From contig JAUCGF010000083.1 in the NCBI GenBank assembly GCA_030378005.1, forward strand, positions 19,035 to 83,034: a stretch of DNA of 64,000 nucleotides, written 5' to 3'. The position numbers and the translations under genes were made by a program. Below are positions 9,440 to 18,378 of this stretch, piece after piece (positions within the stretch are counted from its first letter, which is position 1; the number at the start of each line of letters is the position of its first letter). The stretch is from Desulfococcaceae bacterium HSG9 (GTDB lineage: Bacteria; Desulfobacterota; Desulfobacteria; Desulfobacterales; JAUCGF01). The notes below the pieces were generated by a model. The model ran no database searches and had not been told where the DNA came from. It saw only the letters and a program-made list of their open reading frames with translations.

Positions 9440-9992
9440 AGTCAGCTCCTTTATGTAATCGGTTTGGAATCAATTTGAACAATTTAAAAAATCGGGTTTC
9501 CCAGTCATTGTAATTCCTGTAATTTTTCCTTACTTTAAAAGCCAGATTTTTTGTTTCACATTATCTTACAACATTTTATTAAAATTTACGGGTGATTGTC
9601 AACCAAAATCCGATTTGATGGAAAAGCGCGCCAGCATTGTTTTATCAATGGTTCGGTAATTTTTTCTGATTTAACGTGTTAAAAATCATAACTATCTGAA
9701 ATTATTATAAAAGGCTTTACAATCTTGTTTGTAACATGTTGAAATTATTAGATTTTTAATTTTTTACCGAACTATTGGTTTTATACGATCCTGGTTTTTT
9801 TAAAATCGGAATTTTTGGTCATTGTAATTTCCGTAGTTTTTCTTCGGAAGTCAAAAATAGTTTGACAGCAAATTTAAAGTAGGGCAAATAGGTGGATGTA
9901 TCGGCTTGAGCGATGAGTTTGCTTTTAGAAGCATATATCAACCTAACTGTTTAATAAAGGAAGTAGGAAGTAGGAAATTGAAAAGGAAGAAA
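9440..9992. other. Long AT-rich intergenic region between divergent genes, with internal repeats
   Basis: No gene is visible. The stretch separates the minus-strand S51-like gene from the plus-strand aminopeptidase, so it should hold both promoters. Two similar segments occur about 315 bp apart (about 9492-9535 and 9806-9845), sharing GTCATTGTAATT followed by CTGTAATTTTT or CCGTAGTTTTT. An imperfect inverted pair is at 9642-9665 (GGTTCGGTAATTTTT) and 9755-9778 (ATTTTTTACCGAACTATTGG). Just before the aminopeptidase, GTAGGAA heptamers are repeated (about 9962-9976). I could not assign promoters with confidence. Confidence 0.5.
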
Positions 9993-11024
9993 ATGAACCA
10001 AAAGCTATTGAATATTAATTTTGATCCTGAATTAAGTATAGGGGCTTATAATGCCCTGAATGTATGTCTCAGATTACAACCGGATGAACGCTTTACACTA
10101 ATCACCGATAATGCGACACTGGAAATTGCTGCCGCTTTAATCAATGAAGTAGAAAAAATCGGAGCGCGGCATCATGTCTTTGTGCTTGAAGATTTTATAC
10201 AGAGGCCTATGCTGAAAATGCCCAAGCTGATTTTAGATGATCTGGCAAAATCGCAGGTAAGCATTTTTGCAGGCATTGCGCAAAAAGGTGAACTGCCCAG
10301 CCGAATCAAAATGGCAGACGTTGTGAACCGGCATAAACTGCGCCACGGGCACATGGTAAACATTAGCAAACAAATTATGTGCGAGGGTATGCGCGCCGAT
10401 TTTAATCAAATCGATGAACTCAGTTTGAAAGTGATAAACAAAGCCCGTAAAGCTCAATTTATCAAGGCTAAATCAAAAGGCGGCACCGATATCGAAGCTG
10501 AATTTGTGCCTGAACTTAAATGGATAAAAACCAGCGGTGTCATTTCACCGGATAAATGGGGTAATCTTCCCGGCGGTGAAATATTCACTTCCCCCTACAA
10601 CCTTAACGGCGTCTTTGTTGCGGACGGCGTTGTGGGCGATTATCTTTGTCAAAAATATGGCGACCTCAAAGAAACCCCTCTGACCATTGAAATTGACGAT
10701 TCCCGCATAAAAAATCTTAAATGTGATGACAAAACATTATTAAACGAATTTGCCGGATACACCTCAATTGATGAAAACAGTGATCGTGTAGGCGAATTTG
10801 CAATAGGCACAAATACGGCTGTTAAAAATATTATCGGCCATATTTTACAGGATGAAAAAATACCGGGAATTCACCTGGCCTTCGGAAACCCTTATGCGGA
10901 GCATACCGGTCAGACATGGAAATCATCAACCCATATAGACTGTGTCGGACGCCGGTTTGATATATGGACGGACAAAGAGCAAATCATGCAAGATGGTGAT
11001 TTTCTCTCTTTAAAAGAAGCATAA
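9993..11024 (+). CDS. M29-family aminopeptidase (thermophilic-metalloprotease-like)
   Basis: The C-terminal half carries the family's metal-site blocks in order: NLPGGEIFTSP, GEFAIGTN and HLAFGNPYAEHTGQTWKSSTHIDCVGR, with Glu and His residues expected to bind two zinc ions. It would release N-terminal amino acids from peptides in the cytosol. The ATG at 9993 follows AAGGAAG; the frame extends upstream to 9906 but through repetitive sequence without a ribosome site. It opens the plus-strand amino-acid use region and is followed 58 bp later by a universal stress protein gene. Confidence 0.85.
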   Translation: MNQKLLNINFDPELSIGAYNALNVCLRLQPDERFTLITDNATLEIAAALINEVEKIGARHHVFVLEDFIQRPMLKMPKLILDDLAKSQVSIFAGIAQKGELPSRIKMADVVNRHKLRHGHMVNISKQIMCEGMRADFNQIDELSLKVINKARKAQFIKAKSKGGTDIEAEFVPELKWIKTSGVISPDKWGNLPGGEIFTSPYNLNGVFVADGVVGDYLCQKYGDLKETPLTIEIDDSRIKNLKCDDKTLLNEFAGYTSIDENSDRVGEFAIGTNTAVKNIIGHILQDEKIPGIHLAFGNPYAEHTGQTWKSSTHIDCVGRRFDIWTDKEQIMQDGDFLSLKEA

Positions 11025-11082
11025 TTATTGTTTTTGCGGTGAACTATTACAAATAAAACTAAATAGCTTAAAGGAGGTGTGT

Positions 11083-11541
11083 ATGCAAGAATTCAAGAAA
11101 ATTTTGTTTCCCGTCAGTTTGACGGACATGTCCCCGGGGGTGGCGCCTTATGTGTCATCGATGGCAATGAAGTATGATGCGGAGATCCATTTGTTGCATG
11201 TGGCGCGCGCATTAAACAGCCTTATCGATACGTATATCGTCCAACCCTCCATCACGGAATTTAAAAAACTGGCCAGCGATGTTGAAAAAGAGCTTGTCAC
11301 AGCCGCTGGAGACCGGCTTGAACAATTTCAAAACGAATTTTTTAATGATTTTACGGATATTCGGAAAACCGTGGTGTTTGGCAACCATTATAAAGAAATT
11401 TTAGCTTATGTGGAATCGGAAAAAATTGATTTGATTATTATGGGAACCGGAAGTCCGCTTTATAAAATGGTCATCGGTTCGGTGGCCGACAAAGTGGCCA
11501 AGTATGCCAAAATTCCGGTTATGTTGGTTAAAACCGTTTAA
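11083..11541 (+). CDS. Universal stress protein (UspA family)
   Basis: A 152-aa single Usp domain: N-terminal strand KKILFPVSLTDMS, a central helix-rich stretch, IDLIIMGTGSP and C-terminal KIPVMLVKTV. The ATP-binding glycine signature is weak (GTGSPLYKMVIGSVADKV), close to the Gly-x2-Gly-x9-Gly-Ser pattern of ATP-binding members. AAAGGAGG precedes the ATG at 11083. Its place between an aminopeptidase and an antiporter gene suggests it modulates transport, as Usp proteins often do beside transporters; that is inference. Confidence 0.88.
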   Translation: MQEFKKILFPVSLTDMSPGVAPYVSSMAMKYDAEIHLLHVARALNSLIDTYIVQPSITEFKKLASDVEKELVTAAGDRLEQFQNEFFNDFTDIRKTVVFGNHYKEILAYVESEKIDLIIMGTGSPLYKMVIGSVADKVAKYAKIPVMLVKTV

Positions 11542-11696
11542 TTGCTCGAAAGTTTGAAGTTACAACTTCCCGGTCAGTTGAAATTTATATAACCTGTTGA
11601 TTTTATTGAAAAACAAAACCAATTGCAGCCAGCTTGTTTTGCAATATTTTCAATTACTTATAATTTATTGGTACTTGTTATAAGGTGTTATGTAAT

Positions 11697-11757
11697 AACT
11701 TGAAACTTGTAACTTGAAACTTGAAACTTGTAACTTGTAACTTGTAACTTGTAACTT
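11697..11757. repeat. Heptanucleotide tandem repeat (AACTTGW)n
   Basis: About nine consecutive 7-bp units of AACTTGT or AACTTGA lie directly upstream of the ribosome-binding site of the NhaC gene. The period of seven is exact across the tract. It lies where a promoter or leader would be, so copy-number change could alter spacing; this effect is inferred. Confidence 0.9.
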
Positions 11758-11775
11758 AAAAGGAGGAATTCGGTT

Positions 11776-13200
11776 ATGGTGAAAAAAAGGGAAAAACGGG
11801 AACCTTATGTGTGGGAAGCCTTAATATCGATTTTGGCATTGATCACAGCTATCAGCCTGGCAATCGTCAAGTATGAATCGGATGCCCAAGTGCCTATCCT
11901 GCTCGGTGTTTTAGCCGCCGCGTTGATAGGCCTCAGAGCGGGCTACGAATGGAAAGATATTGAACTCGGCATGCTGAATGGCATCACCAACGCGCTTCAG
12001 GCGATTGTGATTTTGTCAATTATCGGAATATTGATCGGCGTGTGGATTTTAAGCGGAGTAGTGCCGACACTCCTGTATTACGGTTTAAAAATTTTGCATC
12101 CGAGCTATTTTCTGCCGGCCACGGTTGTTATATGCGCGATCACCTCAGTCGCCACCGGTACTTCCTGGGGCACCACCGGTACCATCGGCATCGCCTTAAT
12201 CGGGATTGGCTCCGGATTGGGCTTTCCACTTCCTGTGGTTGCAGGCGCGGTGCTTTCCGGTTCCTATTTCGGTGACAAAATGTCGCCGCTTTCGGACACC
12301 ACCAACTTGGCTCCGGCCATGGTGGGCACAGACCTTTACACCCATATAAAACACATGAGTTATACGACCGGGGTGAGTATCGGCCTGACGCTGATTCTGG
12401 AATTTGTTATGACTTATATATATGGCGGCGGTGAGGGCAATACGGCTGCCGTGTATGAAATTATGGAAGGCATTAAGAGCAATTTTTCCGTCAACCCGCT
12501 TCTCCTGTTGCCGCCGTTTGTGGTATTAGGTTTGGCATTCAAGAAAATACCGGCCCTTCCCGGTATCACGCTGGGCATCCTGGCCGCTGCGCTTCTTGGC
12601 GTTATATTTCAAGGCAACGGCTTCGGAGATATTCTGTCCGCAGCTTGGGGTGGTTATGTCAGCAAAACCGGTGTGGAAGCAGTGGATAATCTTTTAACCA
12701 AAGGCGGCTTTCAAGCCATGTTATATACTATCTCAATTGTTTTATGCGCCATGATGTTCGGCGGTATTATGGAGCGTACTAACCAATTGAGAGTTGTGGT
12801 CAACGCCATTCTTAAAAAGGCTAAAACCACAGGCTCTTTGTTTGTCGCTACGATTCTGACAGCGATTGCATCCAATCTGATTCTCTGCGATCAATATATG
12901 TCTATCGTTATGACCGGCAAGATGTACGCGCAGGCGTTTAAAGATAAAAATTTGCATCCCAAAAACTTGTCCCGTGCAGTGGAAGACAGCGCTACGGTAA
13001 CCGCCAATCTGGTTCCCTGGAACACCGGCGGAGCCTACAATGCGGCCACATTGGGGATTGCCACGATTGCCTATCTGCCGTTCAATTTTTTCTGCTGGTT
13101 ATCTCCCATTGTTTCGCTGCTTTTCGGGGTGTTTGGAATCACTGTTCATCCTCTTGAGGAAGAAACCGCTAAAGGGTCTGATGATGACAAAGCGGCGTAA
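11776..13200 (+). CDS. Na+/H+ antiporter, NhaC family
   Basis: The 474-aa protein has about 11-12 membrane segments and the family's signature region SVATGTSWGTTGTIGIALIG followed by SGSYFGDKMSPLSDTTNLAPAMVGTDLYTHI, including the conserved acidic and hydroxyl residues of the transport path. A second half repeats the fold with SNLILCDQYMSIVMTGKMY and EDSATVTANLVPWNTGGAYNAATLG. It would exchange cytosolic sodium or an amine for protons at the inner membrane. GGAGG lies ahead of the ATG. The neighbouring sodium-coupled symporter gene suggests this antiporter recycles sodium. Confidence 0.92.
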   Translation: MVKKREKREPYVWEALISILALITAISLAIVKYESDAQVPILLGVLAAALIGLRAGYEWKDIELGMLNGITNALQAIVILSIIGILIGVWILSGVVPTLLYYGLKILHPSYFLPATVVICAITSVATGTSWGTTGTIGIALIGIGSGLGFPLPVVAGAVLSGSYFGDKMSPLSDTTNLAPAMVGTDLYTHIKHMSYTTGVSIGLTLILEFVMTYIYGGGEGNTAAVYEIMEGIKSNFSVNPLLLLPPFVVLGLAFKKIPALPGITLGILAAALLGVIFQGNGFGDILSAAWGGYVSKTGVEAVDNLLTKGGFQAMLYTISIVLCAMMFGGIMERTNQLRVVVNAILKKAKTTGSLFVATILTAIASNLILCDQYMSIVMTGKMYAQAFKDKNLHPKNLSRAVEDSATVTANLVPWNTGGAYNAATLGIATIAYLPFNFFCWLSPIVSLLFGVFGITVHPLEEETAKGSDDDKAA

Positions 13201-13270
13201 GCAAGTGAATCAGTTTCACAGAAAGAATAACCTATAGGCTTTAAGAAAAGGTTTTTGGGTTCGATGTAGG

Positions 13271-13327
13271 GTGGGCATCGCCTGTTAAATATTTGGTATT
13301 ACATATAATTTTTTTGGCGATGCCCAC
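13271..13327. repeat. Inverted repeat (GTGGGCATCGCC), GTAGGGTGGGC family
   Basis: Perfect 12-bp arms lie at 13271-13282 and 13316-13327 with a 33-bp AT-rich loop. The left arm is preceded by GTAGG, and the same GTAGGGTGGGCA-type word recurs in the hairpin at 18141-18168. It lies 71 bp past the NhaC stop and could act as a transcription or mRNA 3'-end structure. Confidence 0.65.
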
Positions 13328-13385
13328 TGATTGACACCAAATTCTTTATCTTAAGAGCTATAATCGTTACACAGGAGGTTTTAAG

Positions 13386-14270
13386 ATGTTGAAAACATTT
13401 ATCAGCGGATTGTGCGCCTTGATATTTTGCCTGTCAGGCGCGGTTTCTTTGGCTGTAGGCGCGGATGCGCAATTGTCTGAAAATTCCACATTAGAGGGTA
13501 TTTTAAAAAGAGGCGAATTGCGTATCGGCCTGGAAACGGGGTACTGGCCTTTTCAAATGCTGGATAAGCGCAGCGGCTTGCGTCAAAAGAATATTCGTTA
13601 TGGCGATGTGCGGCACAAAGGGCAGCAGATCAGTATTATCGGTTTTGATGTCGATATTGGCATTGAAATGGCTAAAAAACTGGGTGTGAAACCGGTTTTT
13701 GTGAATACACGCTGGCCTAGTATCATTCCGGCGCTTCATCTGGGAAGATACGATATTATTTTTGGCGGGATGTCGGTCACCGAAAAACGCAAGCTCAAAG
13801 TGGATTTTTGCGACCCGCTTATGACCGTGGGACAAACTGTTTTGTTAAATCCCAAACATAAGGGAAAAGTGCTGTCATACAAGGATTTGAACGATCCTCA
13901 ATATACCGTGATTTCCAAACCCGGGACCACCGGCGAGGAGGCTGTATTAAAAAAAATTCCCAAATGCACCTACAAGACGGAGGATTCGGAACAGGAAGGT
14001 GCCATGCTAGTGTTAAATGGCGAGGCGGATGCGTTTGTTTATGACCTTCCCTTTAATGCGGTTTTTCACAACATGCACCCTAAGGACAAACTTATTTTTC
14101 TGGATACGCCCTTTACCACCGAACCTATTGCCTGGGCTATTCGTAAAAACGATCCGGATTTATTTAAATTTGCCAACGACTTTCTATCGGAAATCAAAAA
14201 AGACGGTCGTTTTGAGCGTATTTACAACAAGTGGTTTAAAGACACCGCTTGGATGCGCTATGTTCGCTAA
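13386..14270 (+). CDS. Periplasmic amino-acid-binding protein (SBP family 3)
   Basis: A signal peptide (about residues 1-26, ending SLAVGADA) leads into a family 3 solute-binding fold: LRIGLETGYWPFQM, IIGFDVDIGIEMAKKLGVKPVFVNTRW, GRYDIIFGGMSVTEKRKLKVDF and a C-terminal IRKNDPDLFKFANDFLSEIKKDGRFERIYNKWF. These proteins capture polar amino acids for ABC importers or sensors. No ABC permease or ATPase of that type is adjacent, so it is an orphan binding protein beside sodium-coupled transport genes. AGGAGG precedes the ATG. Confidence 0.88.
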   Translation: MLKTFISGLCALIFCLSGAVSLAVGADAQLSENSTLEGILKRGELRIGLETGYWPFQMLDKRSGLRQKNIRYGDVRHKGQQISIIGFDVDIGIEMAKKLGVKPVFVNTRWPSIIPALHLGRYDIIFGGMSVTEKRKLKVDFCDPLMTVGQTVLLNPKHKGKVLSYKDLNDPQYTVISKPGTTGEEAVLKKIPKCTYKTEDSEQEGAMLVLNGEADAFVYDLPFNAVFHNMHPKDKLIFLDTPFTTEPIAWAIRKNDPDLFKFANDFLSEIKKDGRFERIYNKWFKDTAWMRYVR

Positions 14271-14462
14271 TCACCGGGCGTCTAGCGGTTTCACTTTTGG
14301 CAGACTTATATATATGCAACAGTGTGGCACCTTTTTTTAAATGCCCTTGCATAATATTTATTCTTCTGCTATATGACTCCGTAGTATTTATTTTCCATCT
14401 ATCGCTGATGGCAAATATTTTGATTTGGTTCATGGCATTAATAATAACAAAAGGAGGCGGAA

Positions 14463-15821
14463 ATGGGGACTAAGGAAGCGGTGCAAAGAGATTCGTTTGG
14501 AAGTAAACTGGGAATTATAGCGGCCGTGGCGGGTTCTGCTGTGGGGCTGGGTAACATTTGGAAATTTCCATATATTACAGGTATTTACGGAGGAGGTGCT
14601 TTTGTTCTTGTCTATCTGATATGTATTGCTTTGATCGGCTTGCCGATTGTACTTTCCGAATTTATCATCGGCCGCAAAGCGCAAAAAAATGCAATCGGGT
14701 CATTCAAAATGCTGGCACCCGGCACTTTATGGTTTGTTCCCGGCTTAATGGGGCTTGCGGCGGCTTTTATGATTCTGGCCTTTTATGGCGTTGTGGCCGG
14801 ATGGACCCTTGAATACCTGTTTAAAGCGCTTACCAATTCGTTTGTAGGTAAAAATCCTGCTGACCTTGAAGGAATGTTCGGCGGATTTATCAGCCAACTT
14901 TACAAACCCATTATCTGGCAAGTTATATTTATGGCGCTGACTTGCTCGATTGTTTTGGCCGGCATCAAAGGAGGTATTGAAAAAGCCTCTAAAATGTTGA
15001 TGCCTGTTTTATTGGTTATCATTATTATTCTGGACATTCGCGCGGTCACACTGCCAGGAGCTAGCGAGGGTTTGGCATTCTTGTTTAAGCCCGATTTTTC
15101 CAAGTTGACCGGCGAAGGGATGTTGAACGCGTTGGGACACGCCTTTTTTTCATTAAGTTTGGGCATGGGCACCTTAATCACCTATAGTTCTTATATGAGT
15201 AAAAAAGAAAATCTTGGCACAACCGCACTTCAGGTCACAATCGCCGATACGGGAATCGCACTGTTGGCCGGTATCGCTATTTTTCCGGCTGTATTCGCAT
15301 TTGGTATCGAACCGGGTGCCGGACCCGGATTGGTCTTCATCACCCTGCCCAATGTATTCCAGCAAATGCCTGGCGGATATGTATTTTGTATCCTGTTTTT
15401 CTTGTTGCTCGCTGTGGCGGCCTTGACGTCATCAATATCCATTCTCGAAGTGGTCGTTGCCTACTTTGTCGAAGAGCTTAAACTTGCAAGGCGCGCCGCC
15501 ACTATAATGGCCGGGGCCGCCATCACAATCATGGGAATTCCCTGTTCGTTATCTATGGGTGTGTGGTCCAAAGCGACATTATGGGACAAGACGTTCTTTG
15601 ATTGGTTGGATTTTATCGCCTCAAACGTACTGCTTCCGTTGGGCGGATTGTTGATTGTCGCCTTTGTCGGTTGGTATCTGGGCCGTGAAAAAACAGAAGC
15701 GGAAGTCACCAATGAGGGTGAGTTGAAAGCCGGTTATATGCCGCTTTTCATGTTTCTGGCCAAATTTGTGGCGCCGGTGGTCATAGCCATCGTATTTTTA
15801 CATGGACTGGGGTTGTTTTAA
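14463..15821 (+). CDS. Sodium-dependent transporter, NSS/SNF family
   Basis: The 452-aa protein has about 11-12 membrane segments and the NSS signature near the N-terminus, AVAGSAVGLGNIWKFPYITG, which forms the sodium and substrate site, followed by GAFVLVYLI and LPIVLSEFIIGR. A later block, GHAFFSLSLGMGTLITYSSYM, is the matching unwound helix with conserved Ser and Gly. Bacterial members take up amino acids with sodium. It lies between two solute-binding protein genes. GGAGG precedes the ATG. Confidence 0.92.
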   Translation: MGTKEAVQRDSFGSKLGIIAAVAGSAVGLGNIWKFPYITGIYGGGAFVLVYLICIALIGLPIVLSEFIIGRKAQKNAIGSFKMLAPGTLWFVPGLMGLAAAFMILAFYGVVAGWTLEYLFKALTNSFVGKNPADLEGMFGGFISQLYKPIIWQVIFMALTCSIVLAGIKGGIEKASKMLMPVLLVIIIILDIRAVTLPGASEGLAFLFKPDFSKLTGEGMLNALGHAFFSLSLGMGTLITYSSYMSKKENLGTTALQVTIADTGIALLAGIAIFPAVFAFGIEPGAGPGLVFITLPNVFQQMPGGYVFCILFFLLLAVAALTSSISILEVVVAYFVEELKLARRAATIMAGAAITIMGIPCSLSMGVWSKATLWDKTFFDWLDFIASNVLLPLGGLLIVAFVGWYLGREKTEAEVTNEGELKAGYMPLFMFLAKFVAPVVIAIVFLHGLGLF

Positions 15822-15830
15822 ATCAATTTG

Positions 15831-15873
15831 AAAAATCGGATTTTTGTAACCGGGTGTGAAAAATCCGATTTTT
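15831..15873. terminator. Hairpin between NSS symporter and solute-binding protein genes
   Basis: Perfect 15-bp arms, AAAAATCGGATTTTT at 15831-15845 and AAAAATCCGATTTTT at 15859-15873, flank a 13-nt loop. The right arm ends in a T run, as in an intrinsic terminator or attenuator. It begins 9 bp after the symporter stop and ends 42 bp before the next start. Confidence 0.65.
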
Positions 15874-15915
15874 ATCAACATTTATAAAAAACTGGAAGAT
15901 ATAGAGGAGGTAACC

Positions 15916-16704
15916 ATGTATTCAACTAAAAAGCACATCGTTTATGTAATCTCATTTTTCTTTTGTATTCTTGTCAGCGCCACGGCGTTCGGAGAAACGC
16001 TTCAGGTTGTGACCGAAGAATATCCGCCGTATAATTATACGGAAGATGGTAAAGTTGTCGGATTTTGCACCGATGTCGTCAAGGAAATTTTAAAACGCGC
16101 CAAACTGGACGACCATTCGATTAAATCCCTTCCCTGGGCGGAATCTTATCAAAAAGCACAGACCGAACCGAATGTGCTGATTTATTCCATGGGACGCAAT
16201 GTGGAAAGGGAGCCTTTGTTCAAATGGGTGGATGTTATCGCCCGCACCGAAGTGTATTTATATAAGCTCAAAAGTCGGCCGGAAGTTAAAATCAAAGCGT
16301 TTGATGATGTCAAAAAGTATAAAGTCGGAGCCGTCAAGGATGACTTTCGGGCGCAGTGGCTTGGGAAACAGGGGATTAAAAAACAGTTGACCCTGGTTGC
16401 GAATGACAAGGAAAATATGAAAAACCTGTTCGCTCGCAAAATTGATATTTTTCCCATCGGTGAATATGTGGCTTACAATATAGCTCATCAGGAAGGACGC
16501 GCTTTCAGCGGTTTGGAAAAGGCGATGTATGTAAAGGATATGTCCGCGGATCTCTATATGGCCTTCAGCAAGGAAACACCGGATGTGACTGTGGAAAAAT
16601 GTAAAAGCGCGCTGTTTGAAATTAAAAATGACGGCACCTACGAAAAAATCAAATCGAAGTACGCGATTTTTTCTTTGCCTATTTTTAAAATCAGAAGTTA
16701 CTGA
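15916..16704 (+). CDS. Periplasmic solute-binding protein, SBP family 3
   Basis: The chosen ATG at 15916 follows GAGGAGG at ideal spacing and gives a clear signal peptide (about 1-25, ending ATAFG-ET). The upstream in-frame stretch from 15856 is read through the hairpin. The mature part has LQVVTEEYPPYNYTEDGKVVGFCTDVVKEIL and the paired domains of polar-amino-acid binding proteins. EYPPYNYTE plus the Trp-rich SLPWAESYQKA resemble the subclass often found without ABC partners. None is present here either. Confidence 0.86.
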   Translation: MYSTKKHIVYVISFFFCILVSATAFGETLQVVTEEYPPYNYTEDGKVVGFCTDVVKEILKRAKLDDHSIKSLPWAESYQKAQTEPNVLIYSMGRNVEREPLFKWVDVIARTEVYLYKLKSRPEVKIKAFDDVKKYKVGAVKDDFRAQWLGKQGIKKQLTLVANDKENMKNLFARKIDIFPIGEYVAYNIAHQEGRAFSGLEKAMYVKDMSADLYMAFSKETPDVTVEKCKSALFEIKNDGTYEKIKSKYAIFSLPIFKIRSY

Positions 16705-16761
16705 TGTCTGATGACCATTTAAATCTCAGAAGCCGCAAAACAGCAGGTATGGAGGCAATTT

Positions 16762-17376
16762 ATGAAATATCAATTAGATGACATCGCAAAAATCGCAGCC
16801 AAATTCACAGAGCAAGGCGCTGGAGTTACAAGGGATTTGATACTCATTGCCGCCCTTCCGGGAGTAGGCAAAACAACCCTTGCCAAGGAATTTGCAAGGC
16901 AAACCCAAGGGGCCCATTTTGATCTTGATGATATTAAAAGAGTTGTGGTTCCCCAAGATATTGTAACCGAAGGCATAGATCCGCCTGAGTATCGCTACAA
17001 ATATTATGCAGAAGCGATACGCAAGCTGCCGGACCTCTTTGCCGAAACGCCTGAGCAGCTTGTGATCATGGATGAAACCTTTCATTTGCAGGAGTTTCGT
17101 CAAATGTGGGATGAAGCTGCCAAGGAATTGAATATCAGACTGCATTGGGTGGAAGCCGTATGCGATGAAGAAATCGTGAAAGAGAGGCTGAACGTTGGAA
17201 AAAATCGTGAAAACCACATTTTAGCTGGTAAAGGCTATCAAATGCATCTGCTTTTCAAACAAGCTTTTGAACCATTAAAAGGACCCCATGAAACTGTTGA
17301 CACCAACAAAGATATCGTGCCTCAAGTCAGCAGGATCGTCAGTGAACGATCTTTAGGGGAAAAAGCGATATCATAA
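16762..17376 (+). CDS. P-loop nucleotide kinase-like protein (zeta-toxin/AAA_33 type)
   Basis: A 204-aa protein with Walker A ALPGVGKTTLAKEFA (about residues 33-47), a following FDLDDIKRVV acidic motif typical of zeta-like and polynucleotide kinases, and LVIMDETFH as Walker B. These features indicate phosphoryl transfer from ATP to a small molecule, nucleic acid or protein. No antitoxin-like partner is adjacent, so a toxin role is not supported. It lies between a solute-binding protein and a universal stress protein gene. GGAGG precedes the ATG. Confidence 0.65.
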   Translation: MKYQLDDIAKIAAKFTEQGAGVTRDLILIAALPGVGKTTLAKEFARQTQGAHFDLDDIKRVVVPQDIVTEGIDPPEYRYKYYAEAIRKLPDLFAETPEQLVIMDETFHLQEFRQMWDEAAKELNIRLHWVEAVCDEEIVKERLNVGKNRENHILAGKGYQMHLLFKQAFEPLKGPHETVDTNKDIVPQVSRIVSERSLGEKAIS

Positions 17377-17401
17377 ATTCGGTATCCTCTAAAATAGCCC
17401 C

Positions 17402-17440
17402 AAATAAACCCTCCTCCTTAATTTGGAGAAGGGTTTAGGC
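17402..17440. terminator. Hairpin after P-loop kinase gene
   Basis: AAACCCTCCTCC and GGAGAAGGGTTT form an imperfect stem around a TTAATTT loop, about 25-60 bp past the stop codon. The right arm is not followed by a T run, so this may be a dispersed hairpin rather than a true terminator. Confidence 0.45.
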
Positions 17441-17523
17441 GGGAATGAAAACAAAGGATACCCATAATTCTCTACCTGAAAATTCAGTTTTAATTTTTAA
17501 AATATACTAAAGGAGGTAATGCT

Positions 17524-18018
17524 ATGATGCCTGAAATAAAAAAAGTTCTTTACGCTACTGATCTTTCGCCAAATTCTGACTATGCCTTTCGTTATGCCAT
17601 AAACTCTGCAAAGAAGCATGATGCTGATGTCGTCATTTTATACGTTGTTGAGGAAAGGGCGCCTTTCTTTGATCAAGAGCGGCTGACAGAGATTGCAGAT
17701 AAAAAAGTGGCCGAAGCGACAGATGAAATTAAAAAGCGAGTAAAAACATTCTGTGACAATGAACTTAAAGGTGATTCTAAATACGCAGACAAAGCTGTAT
17801 CCATAGAAGTATGTAAAGGCTACCCGCCGGAGGAAATACTCAAGAAAGCAGATGAGTTGAACTGCGATATAATTGTCATGGGAACCCATGGCAAAGGCAT
17901 CATAAGACATAGTTTTTTGGGAAGTGCGGCTCAAAAGGTGTTGCGCCGGGTGAGAAAGCCTGTTTTTATTATCCCATTGCCAGAAGGCGAAACAGACGTT
18001 ATATTTGATGATGCATAA
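17524..18018 (+). CDS. Universal stress protein (UspA family), ATP-binding type
   Basis: A 164-aa Usp domain with KKVLYATDLSPNSDYAFRYA at the N-terminus, a 140s-region CDIIVMGTHGKG followed by FLGSAAQKVLRRVRKPVFIIP. This is the complete Gly-x2-Gly-x9-Gly-Ser ATP-binding signature, so it should bind ATP. AAAGGAGG precedes the ATG. It closes the amino-acid use region, which also has another Usp gene at 11083. Confidence 0.92.
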   Translation: MMPEIKKVLYATDLSPNSDYAFRYAINSAKKHDADVVILYVVEERAPFFDQERLTEIADKKVAEATDEIKKRVKTFCDNELKGDSKYADKAVSIEVCKGYPPEEILKKADELNCDIIVMGTHGKGIIRHSFLGSAAQKVLRRVRKPVFIIPLPEGETDVIFDDA

Positions 18019-18140
18019 ATACTGCAATATCATTGCAGGGTGCGTAAGTCGTAGTACACTGAAATCATTAGCTAAATAAATTATTTAATATTAACTGCAT
18101 TTCAGGTAGTTTGTTTTATGCTAAATCCCTTAGTATAAAT

Positions 18141-18168
18141 GGTGGGCAACGCTTCGCTTTTGCCCACC
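18141..18168. repeat. Small hairpin of the GGTGGGCAA type
   Basis: Arms GGTGGGCAA (18141-18149) and TTGCCCACC (18160-18168) pair perfectly around a 10-nt loop. The TGCCCACCCTAC right edge matches the word at 13266-13276 in reverse complement, so both belong to one dispersed family. Confidence 0.65.
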
Positions 18169-18198
18169 CTACCGATTATTCTGCCCATTCGGACATTC

Positions 18199-18257
18199 GG
18201 AGTGTAAGAACTTCAGCTTACGTTGCCGCTAATGCGAGCTGAAGCTTGCACTTCTCC
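18199..18257. repeat. Palindromic element, GGAGTGC/GCACTCC core family
   Basis: Imperfect arms run GGAGTGTAAGAACTTCAGCTT then GAGCTGAAGCTTGCACTTCTCC around a ~15-nt loop. The AACTTCAG/CTGAAG..TTGCAC words are shared with the elements at 22586-22639 and 41040-41100. The 360-bp gap that holds it (18019-18378) shows no gene. Confidence 0.7.
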
Positions 18258-18378
18258 TTTTACCCATTCCATCCCTTTCTGCCATTTTCAAATTATGTCA
18301 AATATATTGTTGTATCACACGATCAAATTTGATAGAAAGCTTCAGGTAGCGAACTAAACAAAGAAGAATGAATGTATT

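Noticed and set aside
13331..13364. TTGACA and TATAAT before the solute-binding protein gene
   Set aside because: The spacer is 22 bp, too long for a standard sigma-70 promoter; the -35 at correct spacing is poor.
14324..14346. TGGCAC ... TTGCA as a sigma-54 promoter before the NSS symporter gene
   Set aside because: The distance between the GG and GC elements is far longer than the required 10 bp.
16762..17376. Zeta-type toxin
   Set aside because: Fold motifs fit, but no antitoxin gene is adjacent and its setting is a transport region.
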